The notes under the pieces are model-generated. The model was not told the DNA's origin and made no database searches. It worked only from the letters and a program-made list of their open reading frames with translations. Below are positions 16,833-25,402 of a stretch of 33,373 bases of DNA, one piece after another. Positions within the stretch are counted from its first letter, which is position 1. Each line of letters begins with the position of its first letter. The position numbers and the translations under genes are program-made. The stretch comes from an uncultured Prevotella sp. (GTDB lineage Bacteria > Bacteroidota > Bacteroidia > Bacteroidales > Bacteroidaceae): positions 1-33,373 of the forward strand of contig CABQKA010000014.1 of NCBI GenBank assembly GCA_902464615.1, in the 5' to 3' direction.

Positions 16833-19160
16833 TTATCTGGCGGCTACAGAGAACGCGCCGCGCAGGCGGATATCGTCGTAAGAGCGGCCGACCTTTACGG
16901 TGAACCGCCCCGGCTCCACGACGTATTTCATATCTGTGTTCCACAGGCCCAGCTGCGCATAGGGCACGGTGAAGGTCACGGTCTTCTCCTCGCCCGGCTG
17001 GAGGGAGATTTTGTCGAAACCCTTGAGCATGGCAATGGGAGTGGCCACGCTGGAGACGTCGTCGCCGATGAAAAGCAGCGGCACTTCCTTGCCTTCACGA
17101 GTGCCGGCGTTCTTCACGCGGAACGAGACCGTGAGGTCCTGTCCTTCGGCGACCAGCGTGTCCAGTTTCAGGCCGGAGTATTCGAAGCGGGTATAGCTCA
17201 GGCCGTGGCCGAAGCAATAGGCCGGACGGTCGTCGGCACGCGAGGAGCCCAAGCCGTAGCCGGTGGTGTAGCGGGTGGCTTTCTGATAATAGTACATGGG
17301 GACCTGGCCGGCGTGTTGGGGTATCGTGATGGGGAGCTTCCCGGAGGGGTTGACTTTCCCGAACAGAATTTCGGCCACGGCCTGCCCGCCATACATGCCC
17401 GGTTCCCAGGCGTCCACGATGGCGGGGACGTGGCGGGTGGTCCACTCGTTGTTCAGCGCTTTGCCGTTCACGATGACCACGACCACCGGGATGCCGGTCT
17501 GGCTGACGGCGCGTATCAGTTCCTCCTGGCGGCCGTAGAAGTCGACGGAAGGCCGGTCGGCCGATTCGCCGTAAGTGCGGAGTCCCCAGTCGGAGCGCAG
17601 CCCGTAGCCGCCTACGGCGATGATGGCCAGGTCGCAGCTGCGGGCTTTGTCCACGGCGTCGGCAATGCTGTAGTCCGAGATTTCGCCTCCTTCTTCCAGC
17701 AGACGCGCCTGTGTCACCGGATCGGTGGTTTCTACCTTGTCTTTCGAGACTTTGCCGCGGATGCGCCCGCTGTTGCTGTACACCACTTCAGCCTTGCCCT
17801 CCGCCTCGCGGCGTATGCCTTCGAGGATGGTGGTGACCATTTCTTCGGGCTGCGGGTTGGCCCAGTCGCCCAGGATGGCCTGGTTGTCGGCGTTGGGTCC
17901 GGTCACGAGAATGCGCTTGTATTTCGCCAGGTCGAGGGGCAGCAGGCCGTTCTCGTTCTTGAGCAGGACGATGTTTTCCCGCGCACCCTCAAGGGCCAGC
18001 GCCCGGCTCTTTTCGGGGGCGAAGACTTCCCTGGCGGGGTCTACGTAGCGGTTCTCGAAAAGGCCCAGCTCAAACTTGACGCGCAGGATGCGGCGCACGG
18101 CGTCGTCTATGCGCTGCTCGGGTATTTCGCCCTCCCGCACCAGCTCTTCCAGATGGGGCCGCATCAGCTGCGCGCTGTCGCCGTCGTAATACATGTGCAT
18201 GTCCAGCCCCGCCAGGAAAGCCTGCCGGACGGCTTCCTTCTGGTCTCCGGCCACGTGGTGTATTCTCCTGAGGTTTTCCACGTCGCCCATGTCGCTGATG
18301 TAGAATCCCTTGAATCCCATCTCCTCCTTGACCACGTCGGTGAGCAGCCACTTCGACCCGTGCGCCGGGATGCCGTCCACGTCGTTATGGCCCGGCATGA
18401 TGGTCATGCAGCCGGCCTCGATGGCCGCCTGGAAGGGAGGCAGGAAATACGAGCGGACGTCCCTTTCGGTCAGGGGTGCCGACGCGTGGTTGCATCCCCC
18501 CACCGAAGCGCCTCCGCCCAGCAGGTGCTTCACGCTGACGGCGACGCGGTCCTGCGGGTTTTCCCAGTCCTGCAGGCCGGACACGGCGCAGCGCACCAGT
18601 TCGCTGGCCAGGTAGGGGTCTTCGCCATAGGTCTCGCCGGTGCGGCCCCAGCGGGCGTCGTGCACGATGTCGACACAGGGGGCAAACGTCCACTGGTTGC
18701 CGTTGCTGCGGATTTCGGCCGCCGAAGCCGCATACATCTTTTTCACCAGGTCGCGGTTGAAGGTGGCCGCCATGCTGATGGCCGTCGGGAAGACGGTTTT
18801 ACCGGACACGGTAGCGTGACCGTGCGCGGCGTCCGAGCCTATCAGATAGGGTATCTTCAGGCGCGTCTGTTCCGACAGCTTCTGCAGCTCGTTCATCTTC
18901 TCGGCCGGGGCAGTGCCTATCCAGGCGCCGTAGTCCAGCACGCCTTCCTTCACAATTTTGTCCTGGCCCCAGATGGCCACCATGTCCATCTGCCCGATTT
19001 TTTCCTTCAAGGTCATCTGCGAGAGCAGCGCCTCCACCCTTTTCTCTGTCGGCTGGGAGGCATCCAGGTAGACGGAAGTGTCCACCGCACCCTTGTCCGA
19101 ACAGCCGCACAGCACGCCTGCCGAAACAAGCAGTGCCCATCCGAAACTTTTATATTCCAT
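16833..19160 (-). CDS. GH3 beta-glucosidase-type lipoprotein
   Basis: This 775-aa enzyme belongs to glycoside hydrolase family 3, retaining exo-beta-glucosidases and xylosidases. The N-terminus ends in a lipobox LCGC (Cys20), so it is membrane-anchored. The N-terminal barrel includes MTLKEKIGQMDM, the substrate-binding SVKHLLGGGA and GHNDVDGIPAHG, and FYISDMGDVENL, where Asp290 is the expected nucleophile. The second alpha/beta domain (about 400-620) includes LVTGPNADNQAILGDWANP, and a C-terminal fibronectin-III-like domain (about 660-775) includes YTRFEYSGLKLD. Length and three-domain order are those of BglX-type beta-glucosidases. It has its own promoter (19202-19232) and ends before repeat copy B. 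Beta-glucosidase is most likely; beta-xylosidase is possible. Confidence 0.93.
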   Translation of the reverse strand: MEYKSFGWALLVSAGVLCGCSDKGAVDTSVYLDASQPTEKRVEALLSQMTLKEKIGQMDMVAIWGQDKIVKEGVLDYGAWIGTAPAEKMNELQKLSEQTRLKIPYLIGSDAAHGHATVSGKTVFPTAISMAATFNRDLVKKMYAASAAEIRSNGNQWTFAPCVDIVHDARWGRTGETYGEDPYLASELVRCAVSGLQDWENPQDRVAVSVKHLLGGGASVGGCNHASAPLTERDVRSYFLPPFQAAIEAGCMTIMPGHNDVDGIPAHGSKWLLTDVVKEEMGFKGFYISDMGDVENLRRIHHVAGDQKEAVRQAFLAGLDMHMYYDGDSAQLMRPHLEELVREGEIPEQRIDDAVRRILRVKFELGLFENRYVDPAREVFAPEKSRALALEGARENIVLLKNENGLLPLDLAKYKRILVTGPNADNQAILGDWANPQPEEMVTTILEGIRREAEGKAEVVYSNSGRIRGKVSKDKVETTDPVTQARLLEEGGEISDYSIADAVDKARSCDLAIIAVGGYGLRSDWGLRTYGESADRPSVDFYGRQEELIRAVSQTGIPVVVVIVNGKALNNEWTTRHVPAIVDAWEPGMYGGQAVAEILFGKVNPSGKLPITIPQHAGQVPMYYYQKATRYTTGYGLGSSRADDRPAYCFGHGLSYTRFEYSGLKLDTLVAEGQDLTVSFRVKNAGTREGKEVPLLFIGDDVSSVATPIAMLKGFDKISLQPGEEKTVTFTVPYAQLGLWNTDMKYVVEPGRFTVKVGRSYDDIRLRGAFSVAAR

Positions 19161-19201
19161 TCTTCTGTCAGTGTGTTAACGGGTAATATGAAAAACTCAG
19201 G

Positions 19202-19232
19202 CAAAACTACAAAAGAAATGCCGGAAGGCCAA
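19202..19232 (-). promoter_or_regulatory. Promoter of the GH3 gene
   Basis: On the minus strand TTG (19230-19232), 20 nt, then TAGTTTTG (19202-19209) fit the Bacteroidetes consensus. The predicted leader is about 35 nt. Confidence 0.65.
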
Positions 19233-19359
19233 GCCGACCCGCGCGGAAAGAATCCTTGCCACCATTGCGGAGCGCCCCGCGAACACGGAAAAGCCGCCTC
19301 GAAGCGGCAGCGCCCCAAACAGGCTGGGCGCGACCGGGTGCGGACGGGAAAATTTAAGC

Positions 19360-19367
19360 TAACTTTG
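19360..19367 (+). promoter_or_regulatory. -7 element for the S9 peptidase gene
   Basis: TAACTTTGC matches TAnnTTTGY exactly, about 105 nt before the start codon. No TTG is seen at the expected -33 distance. Confidence 0.5.
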
Positions 19368-19472
19368 CACCGCGCAGCGTACGCCTCTGCACGCAGGTGC
19401 ACCCTTTCCGGCTGTACGGGGCAAGGCCTGCCCGTGCGGGCGCATCATTTCCACCTATACATCCATACCCTC

Positions 19473-21602
19473 ATGAAAACAGTCATCCCTATCCTGCCGA
19501 TGCGCCGCCTGGCAGCGGCCGTCGCGCTCTCGGCCTGCTGTCTGGCAGCCGGGGCACAGCCCACCTACCCCTTCGAGGGGCTGGACACGCTGGCACGCCG
19601 CACCGCCAAGGTCTACCACGGCGCCGTGCGGCCCACGTGGCTGGGCGAATCGTCCTTTTTCTACTACAAGAACCACGAGCCGGGCGGCGACCGCTACTAC
19701 CTGGTCGACGCCACGGACGGGCGGAGCCGCTCGTGCGCCGCTTTCGACAGCCTCAAGGCCCTGCTGCCCGCCGGACAGGAGGGGCTGGCCCGCTTCCTGG
19801 AGCCGGCACAGGCCGGAGGGGAGCCCCGGCGGCACGAGGGGCGGCGGGAGCGCGGCGTCCTGTCGCCGGACGGCCGGTGGCGGGCCTACGTGCAGGACCA
19901 CAACGTCTACGTGGCCCCGGCCGACGGCAAGGGCGAGGCTTTTGCCCTGAGCTGCGACGGCACAGAGGGCCAGGCCTACCGCGAACTGCAATGGTCCCCG
20001 GATTCACGGCACTTAGCCGCCTTGCTGACGCACGAGGCGCCCACGCGCCGCATCCCCCTGCTGGAGTCGGCGCCGAAGGACCAGGTGCAGCCCCGCCTGC
20101 GCTGGATTGACTACGCCAAGCCGGGCGACGTGCTCCCCGTCTCGCTGCCGGCGCTCTTCGACGTGGAGGCGCGGCGGCAGGTGCCGCTGGCCACGGACGA
20201 GTTCCGCCCGCAGTTTGCCCTCTGGCTCACCGGATGGCGCCAGGACGGCCGCGCCTTCACCTTCGAGTTCAACCAGCGCGGCCACCAGCGCTACGTCGTG
20301 GGCGAGGTCGACGCCGCGACGGGACGCATCCGCGCGCTGGCCGACGAACGCTCGGAGACGTTCATCGACTACACGCGCCTCTGGCGCCACGACCTGGACG
20401 ACGGGCGGCGCATGCTCTGGCTCTCGGAGCGCGACGGATGGCGCCACCTCTGGCTGCTGGACTGCGGGGAAGGCGGACGGGCGCGCTGCCTGACACCGGG
20501 AGAGTGGGTGGTGCGGCAGGTGGACCGCGTGGACGAAGCCTCCGGGACGGTCTACTTCTACGCCTCGGGCCTGCACGAAGGGGAAGACCCCTACAACCTG
20601 CACTACTGCCGCGTGGGCCTGGACGGCAAGGGGCTGGAGGACCTGACGCCCGAAGCGGCCAACCACGTGCTCTCCTTCAGCGCGGACCGCAGCCGCATGG
20701 TCGACGTCTACTCGCGCCCCGACCTGCCGCCGGTGAGCGTCCTGCGCGACGGGCAGACGGGCCGCATTGTCGACACGCTCCAGGTGTGCGACATCAGCGC
20801 GCTGCTGGCCACGGGATGGACGCAGCCCGAGGTGTTCCACACCAAAGGGCGCGACGGCCAGACGGAAATCTGGGGCAACATCTACCGCCCCTCCAACTTC
20901 GACCCCTCGCGCAGCTACCCCGTCATCGAAGACATCTACGCAGGGCCGCACGACGCCTTTGTCAACAAGAACTTCACCGCCCACGAGTACTACATCACCC
21001 CGCTCACGGAACTGGGCTTCATCGTCGTGAAAATTGACGGCATGGGCACGAACCACCGCTCGAAGCGCTTCCACGACGTGTGCTGGAAAAACCTGGCCGA
21101 CGCCGGGCTGCCCGACCGCATCGCCTGGATAAAGGATGCCGCCCGCCGCTACCCCTACATGGACACCACGCGCGTGGGCATCTACGGATGGTCCGCCGGA
21201 GGGCAGAACGCGCTCTCGGCCCTCCTCTTCCACGGCGACTTCTACCGCGCGGCGGTGTCCTTCTGCGGATGCCACGACAACCGGATGGACAAAATCTGGT
21301 GGAACGAGCAGTGGATGGGCTACCCCGTGGACAGCAGCTACGTGCGCTCCTCGAACGTGGAGAACGCATGGCGGCTGAAGGGCGACCTGCTGATTGTCAA
21401 CGGCGAACTGGACGACAACGTGGACCCCGCCTCGACGCTCCAGGTGGTCAAGGCGCTGGTCGACGCGGACAAATACTTCGAACAGCTCTACCTGCCCGGC
21501 CACACGCACAGTCTGGGCGCGCGCTACGAGGTCTACCGCATGTATGACTTCTTCGTGCGCCGCCTGCGCGACCGCCCCGCCACGGAGAAGCCCCGCAATT
21601 GA
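19473..21602 (+). CDS. Exported S9 serine peptidase, dipeptidyl-peptidase-IV-like
   Basis: This 709-aa enzyme has a signal peptide (MKTVIPILPMRRLAAAVALS, ending near AAGAQ), a DPP-IV-type beta-propeller (about 40-430), and a C-terminal S9 alpha/beta-hydrolase domain. The catalytic triad is visible: Ser574 in YGWSAGGQN, Asp647 in GELDDNVDP, and a His in PGHTHSLG (residue 677 or 679, more likely 679). The family removes N-terminal dipeptides or tripeptides, often after Pro or Ala, in the periplasm. The Glu-Glu pair that binds the peptide N-terminus in classical DPP-IV is not evident at the usual place after the HNVYVAP segment, so the exact specificity is open. The reading frame stays open far upstream, antisense to GH3, but only this start has a signal peptide. 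It converges on the DUF5723-type gene. Confidence 0.9.
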   Translation: MKTVIPILPMRRLAAAVALSACCLAAGAQPTYPFEGLDTLARRTAKVYHGAVRPTWLGESSFFYYKNHEPGGDRYYLVDATDGRSRSCAAFDSLKALLPAGQEGLARFLEPAQAGGEPRRHEGRRERGVLSPDGRWRAYVQDHNVYVAPADGKGEAFALSCDGTEGQAYRELQWSPDSRHLAALLTHEAPTRRIPLLESAPKDQVQPRLRWIDYAKPGDVLPVSLPALFDVEARRQVPLATDEFRPQFALWLTGWRQDGRAFTFEFNQRGHQRYVVGEVDAATGRIRALADERSETFIDYTRLWRHDLDDGRRMLWLSERDGWRHLWLLDCGEGGRARCLTPGEWVVRQVDRVDEASGTVYFYASGLHEGEDPYNLHYCRVGLDGKGLEDLTPEAANHVLSFSADRSRMVDVYSRPDLPPVSVLRDGQTGRIVDTLQVCDISALLATGWTQPEVFHTKGRDGQTEIWGNIYRPSNFDPSRSYPVIEDIYAGPHDAFVNKNFTAHEYYITPLTELGFIVVKIDGMGTNHRSKRFHDVCWKNLADAGLPDRIAWIKDAARRYPYMDTTRVGIYGWSAGGQNALSALLFHGDFYRAAVSFCGCHDNRMDKIWWNEQWMGYPVDSSYVRSSNVENAWRLKGDLLIVNGELDDNVDPASTLQVVKALVDADKYFEQLYLPGHTHSLGARYEVYRMYDFFVRRLRDRPATEKPRN

Positions 21603-21639
21603 GGAAACCGGCCCCTTCGGCACACATACACCGGAACGC

Positions 21640-21677
21640 GAGGGTCCCCGGCGCACGACTGCGCGCCGGGGACCCTC
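21640..21677. terminator. Palindromic hairpin at a convergent junction, copy 1
   Basis: The arms GAGGGTCCCCGGCGC (21640-21654) and GCGCCGGGGACCCTC (21663-21677) are a perfect 15-bp inverted repeat with loop ACGACTGC. It lies between the convergent S9 peptidase and DUF5723-type genes, so it can end both. The stem core and the loop (as reverse complement) match the hairpin at 26452-26501. Confidence 0.75.
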
Positions 21678-21714
21678 ATTGATTCGGCACGGGGAAAGCC
21701 CGCCGCCCTTCCGG

Positions 21715-23109
21715 TCAGAGGGGCACGTTCAGGCCGAAGCTGACGTTCGCGTTGGCCCGGTCCAAGGGGATATACTGCTTGCCCACCCTGCCCAGGAGCA
21801 TGCGGTCGGAAGCGATGTAGAAGTTGAAGCGCGGGGCGCGGAAGCTCACCATGCCGCCCAGCTGCCAGCCGGTGCTGGAGCAGCTCGTGTTGAGGCTCGC
21901 CTCGAACCAGCGCACGGGGCGCACCATAGCGGCCAGCATGCCCTGGTGGAAGGAGTAGAGGCCGTGGATGCGGGAGGTGTAGAGGAAGCCCACGCGCAGG
22001 CGGTCGTAGAAGGGCATCGTGTACTCGGCACCCACGTTGAGCGTGGCGGCCAGGGCCTGGGTGCGCTTGCCGCGGCCGTCGTCGTAGACGGAGAAGACGC
22101 GGCTCAGGTCGTCGCCCAAGTCCTCGAACTGGTCGCCCAGTTTGTTGCCTTCGTTCTCGCCGCTCACCCAGATGTCGCTGAAGCCGTCGAAGGTGTACTC
22201 GCCGCGCGAGGAAGCCAGGTTCACGTCGCGCCAGGCTATGAAGCCCAGGTCGGTGAGGGCGGCGCTCACGGTGAGGTTGTCGAGAAGCCGGTAGGTGAAG
22301 CCCAGGTCCACCGCCATGCCGAAGCCCGGCAGGGAGAAGCTGTAGTCGTCCAGGCCGTCCACCTTCGGACCGCGCTCGGGGTCGACGGTAGCAGGGTCGT
22401 CGCTGTCGTCATAAGAGAACTGCGCCTTGCCCACAGCGGCGGCCAGCCGGCCGTCCGCGCGGATGGTCCAGGCGTCGTCGGTCATCGTCACGTCCATGCG
22501 GTCCACGCTGAAGTCGGCATAAGCGGCCCCGATAAGGAACTTCAGTTTGGCGCCCACGGTGAGGCGGTCGTTCCAGCGGCGGGAGTGGCCCAGGGCCAGT
22601 TCCAGATAGTTTTGCGAACGCACGCCGATGTTCTCCATGCTGTAATGGTCCCGCGCGCCGGTCTCCTTGGCAAACTCGAAAAGCTCGTAGGGCAGGCTCG
22701 CGTTTGTATTCGACTTGAGGTTCAGCTCCACGGCATTGACGCCGCCGAAGGCGCGGAATCCGAAACCGAAGAGGTTGTAGTTGAAGTAGACGTCCAGGCG
22801 GTTTTTCCCGTGCAGGCCGCCCAGAAACTCGGCGGCGCTGACCTCGGGGCTCATGAAAGTGGTCAGGTCATAGCCCGGCTTCGAACTTTTGAAGACGAAG
22901 TCGGCCATGCCGATGTTGCCCGTCGTCCCGATATTGAAATTGTTCAGGAAAGGCACCCCCACGTAAGGCCCGTCGAGCAGGGCGGGGTTCATCTGGTGGC
23001 GGTTCACCGACGTCTGCATGAAGTAGGAGGAGCGGAGGTCCTGCGCCGCGGCGCCGGCCGCCGCGGCGGCAAACAGCAATGCCGCGGAATATTTGGCTAT
23101 CGTTTTCAT
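21715..23109 (-). CDS. DUF5723-type outer-membrane barrel protein
   Basis: This 464-aa protein has a signal peptide (MKTIAKYSAALLFAAAAAGA, ending near AAAQ). The mature part is rich in amphipathic strands and resembles the DUF5723 family of Bacteroidetes outer-membrane barrels: an N-terminal SSYFMQTSVNRHQMNPAL segment, repeated Gly/aromatic strands, and a C-terminus ending in the strand NVSFGLNVPL. It lies 19 bp behind the 605-aa lipoprotein gene and must be co-transcribed with it. That suggests an envelope complex of barrel plus lipoprotein. The exact role of the family is not known. The family name comes from overall pattern and should be confirmed by profile search. Confidence 0.75.
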   Translation of the reverse strand: MKTIAKYSAALLFAAAAAGAAAQDLRSSYFMQTSVNRHQMNPALLDGPYVGVPFLNNFNIGTTGNIGMADFVFKSSKPGYDLTTFMSPEVSAAEFLGGLHGKNRLDVYFNYNLFGFGFRAFGGVNAVELNLKSNTNASLPYELFEFAKETGARDHYSMENIGVRSQNYLELALGHSRRWNDRLTVGAKLKFLIGAAYADFSVDRMDVTMTDDAWTIRADGRLAAAVGKAQFSYDDSDDPATVDPERGPKVDGLDDYSFSLPGFGMAVDLGFTYRLLDNLTVSAALTDLGFIAWRDVNLASSRGEYTFDGFSDIWVSGENEGNKLGDQFEDLGDDLSRVFSVYDDGRGKRTQALAATLNVGAEYTMPFYDRLRVGFLYTSRIHGLYSFHQGMLAAMVRPVRWFEASLNTSCSSTGWQLGGMVSFRAPRFNFYIASDRMLLGRVGKQYIPLDRANANVSFGLNVPL

Positions 23110-23128
23110 TGTCTGTCTGTGTGGATTA

Positions 23129-24946
23129 TCAATTGAAATCGCCGACCACCTGCCCCTTGAGCCTGAGCCGCAAGTTGTCGAAATAGAAATACTGGTCGGA
23201 GCGCAGTTCGCCCTCTGCCTCGGAAACGGCCGTCACGCGGAAACGCAGCCGGTCGAGGCGGGAGACGGCGGCGGGGTCGGAAGCGAGGAGCGTCAGCACG
23301 ACGGGCGTCGTCGCGGGCTGCAGGCCGGAAGCGGCGGCCACCTGCGCGGTCGAAACACTGATTTCGGGAATGACGCGGCCCTCCGTGTCGACAGGCTCCA
23401 CGCTCACCTCCAGCGCCATCGGCACCAGGTTGACGGCGTCGGCCGTAAGCTCAAGACCGGAAGCCTGGTAGTCCTTCAGGTCTTCGTTCATGCCGGTCAC
23501 CGAGTCGGTATAGACAATGGTTGTCCCGGCGTTGAACTCGAAAGGCACGAGCACTTCGTAGTCCACCGCGGCGGAATAAGTACGGCCGAGCATGATGTCG
23601 TGAAGCACGCCCTGCTTCACGCAGACGCGCCCCTCGCCGCAGTCCACGGCAATGCGCTGCGGAATCTTCTGCACCAAAGCGGCCAGCCCCGGCACCGTCT
23701 CCAGGTACGCGCCGTCGGCCACGCCGGCGGGGTCGTAGGGCGTGCCGGTTTCGCTGTAATAGTAGACCGACGCCAGGCCGGGCGCCACGTCGCTGCGCCC
23801 CTGTGCGGGCAGCTGGGCCGTGGCCAAAGGTGCGCCGGCGGCATCCTGAGCCGTCAGCCTGCCCGAGAACTCCACGGGCACGGAAAGGTCTGTGGCGTCG
23901 AAGCGGAAACGCAGCGTGGGGTTCTTCACCTGCAGCGTCACGCGGTCGTCGCGCAGGAAGTCCGGCAGGTCGTCGCCGATTTCCACAGCGGGAATGTCGG
24001 GCTGGAGAGAGGGATTCACCTCGCCCGTGATGCGGCCGACGTCGAGACGCCCGCCGCTCTGCAAGGCCACGACAAGACGCATCTTCACGGCGTCGCCGGG
24101 GACCATCGTCTGCGTGCTCCCGGCGACAATGGAGAAATCGCCCTCCATCGCCACGTCGTCCGCCAACGTGAGGAAGCGCCGGCCCTCGTCGTCCGTCACG
24201 ACGTCAAGGCCGAGGCCGTCGGGCCCTTCTCCAAAATCCACCATGTCAAGCACGACCTGCCCTACGGTGACTTCGTCCCCGGCAAGGCCCGCCAGGTCGG
24301 CAAAGCGCATCACGCCCTGGGCGTCGGCCCCGGCCACGCGGATGAAAGAGGGGAAGCGCACGGCGAAGTTGCGCACGGAGGTGAAATGGAAATCGAGTGC
24401 CGGATTGTCCGAGACAAGCTCCAGGCGCAGGTCGAACACGGAGCGCTCCGGATAAACGGCGCGCAGGCTGTTGATGTCGGGCGAAAGGTCGGTCAGCTGG
24501 ACCTCGAGGGGGGTCGAGCCGCCAAGCTCCGGCTTGTCAAAGCGCCGCCCGGCCTCCACCCTTACGCCGCTCTCGCCGGGCAAGGCTTCGCCCGCCACGT
24601 CCTCGTAGTCCACCACGTTGTGTTCGGCGTCCACGTTCACTTCGCCAATGTGGCCAATCGCGCCGCTCACGCTCACGTCGATGGCGGAGCGGTCGCTTTT
24701 CACGAGATAATACAAATGGCTCGCGTCCGTATCGACCAGTTCGTTGTCGTCGATTTCGAGCACGTCGCCCAACATGATGTGTTCCGTATTTCCCAGACGC
24801 AAGGCCAGTCCTTCTGCGCCCAGCCCCATCGTCATGTCGATGTCCTTGTCCAGGTCATAAGCCTCGTCGATGTTGCACGAAACCAGCAATCCCGCAGCCA
24901 GCAGCACAGCCGGGATTCCGGAACATAAATGCTTACAATTTCCCAT
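23129..24946 (-). CDS. Large lipoprotein of unknown function, partner of the DUF5723-type barrel
   Basis: This 605-aa lipoprotein has a lipobox ending LVSC (Cys24) followed by NIDEAYDLDKDID. The sequence is acidic and looks like a series of beta-sandwich domains (for example strands around VFDLRLELVSDNPALDFHF and TLQVKNPTLRFRFDATDL). I see no enzyme motif. It begins a two-gene operon: the DUF5723-type gene starts 19 bp after its stop codon. A promoter-like sequence is at 25029-25061. An extracellular or periplasmic binding or structural role tied to the barrel is likely from context only. Confidence 0.72.
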   Translation of the reverse strand: MGNCKHLCSGIPAVLLAAGLLVSCNIDEAYDLDKDIDMTMGLGAEGLALRLGNTEHIMLGDVLEIDDNELVDTDASHLYYLVKSDRSAIDVSVSGAIGHIGEVNVDAEHNVVDYEDVAGEALPGESGVRVEAGRRFDKPELGGSTPLEVQLTDLSPDINSLRAVYPERSVFDLRLELVSDNPALDFHFTSVRNFAVRFPSFIRVAGADAQGVMRFADLAGLAGDEVTVGQVVLDMVDFGEGPDGLGLDVVTDDEGRRFLTLADDVAMEGDFSIVAGSTQTMVPGDAVKMRLVVALQSGGRLDVGRITGEVNPSLQPDIPAVEIGDDLPDFLRDDRVTLQVKNPTLRFRFDATDLSVPVEFSGRLTAQDAAGAPLATAQLPAQGRSDVAPGLASVYYYSETGTPYDPAGVADGAYLETVPGLAALVQKIPQRIAVDCGEGRVCVKQGVLHDIMLGRTYSAAVDYEVLVPFEFNAGTTIVYTDSVTGMNEDLKDYQASGLELTADAVNLVPMALEVSVEPVDTEGRVIPEISVSTAQVAAASGLQPATTPVVLTLLASDPAAVSRLDRLRFRVTAVSEAEGELRSDQYFYFDNLRLRLKGQVVGDFN

Positions 24947-25028
24947 AAAAAAACTAACTTAAAAGACGGTATTCTATTTTTGCTCTTTCCGAGTCTTGCT
25001 TCCACTATTTCGATACTGACAAGTTTTG

Positions 25029-25061
25029 CAAAAATAAAAAAATAAAAAAATAAAATAACAA
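25029..25061 (-). promoter_or_regulatory. Promoter for the lipoprotein-DUF5723 operon
   Basis: On the minus strand TTG (25059-25061), 22 nt of spacer, then TATTTTTG (25029-25036) fit the consensus loosely. The spacer is almost pure A/T. The AT-rich stretch 24947-25142 also contains a 14-bp palindrome GTTTTAATTAAAAC (25075-25088), and I see no gene in it. Confidence 0.45.
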
Positions 25062-25162
25062 TTACACTACATTCGTTTTAATTAAAACTCGAGGGACGTA
25101 TAAAGTCTCTGTGCTTAAAATAATTTTGAAATAATAAAAATATTGTTTCGCCATGCGTCCGC

Positions 25163-25318
25163 CCGGCCTGCCGGCGGACGCAGCGTCAGAGGGGGAGTGC
25201 GGAATGATAGTCCGCACAGACGGCCAGCGCGCCGGCTTCCGTGCCGTAGCTTATTCAGGGCGGCCGCGCGGCAGGGCGAACCGCACAGGGGAAGTCCACC
25301 ACCGCGAAGTTGGCCGGT
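25163..25318 (-). pseudogene. Decayed C-terminal fragment of a GH88 gene
   Basis: The segment 25163-25250 aligns without gaps to 26535-26622, the 3' end of the intact GH88 gene, on the same strand. I count 64 identical positions of 88 by hand. Similarity resumes near 25306 (GAAGTTG) after a 27-bp insertion. In the GH88 frame it still reads GTEAGALAVCADYH where the intact protein has GAEVDTPLVYADYY. The conserved Trp codon TGG of ALWR has become the stop TGA at 25186-25188, and another stop lies farther upstream in the frame. The natural 3' end and the rest of the gene are gone. It is a dead remnant of a second GH88 copy, now separated from the living one by the two-gene island. Confidence 0.75.
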
Positions 25319-25390
25319 CGTCAGCATACCAAGGAAAACATTTTAACAAAAAAACGATGTACGGATACCTAACTTCTTTACAAAATTAGC

Positions 25391-25398
25391 TACATTTG
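25391..25398 (+). promoter_or_regulatory. -7 element starting the structured leader
   Basis: TACATTTGC matches TAnnTTTGY. Transcription would begin near 25404, at the base of the first leader hairpin, which supports the call. No clear -33 TTG is seen at the usual spacing. Confidence 0.55.
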
Positions 25399-25402
25399 CC
25401 AC

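Larger units (their letters stand above)
19161..19472. other. Divergent intergenic region, GH3 / S9 peptidase
   Basis: This 312-bp gap holds the GH3 promoter at its left end and a plus-strand -7 element at 19360-19367. The section between is GC-rich, and I see no gene in it. Confidence 0.6.

Noticed and set aside
17205..19472. N-terminal extension of the S9 peptidase frame across the GH3 gene
   Set aside because: The frame is open only because it is antisense to GH3. The signal peptide begins at 19473, directly before the family homology.
25115..25327. 70-codon minus-strand ORF over the GH88 remnant
   Set aside because: It is in a different frame from the GH88 similarity and matches only the out-of-frame shadow of the intact GH88 gene.
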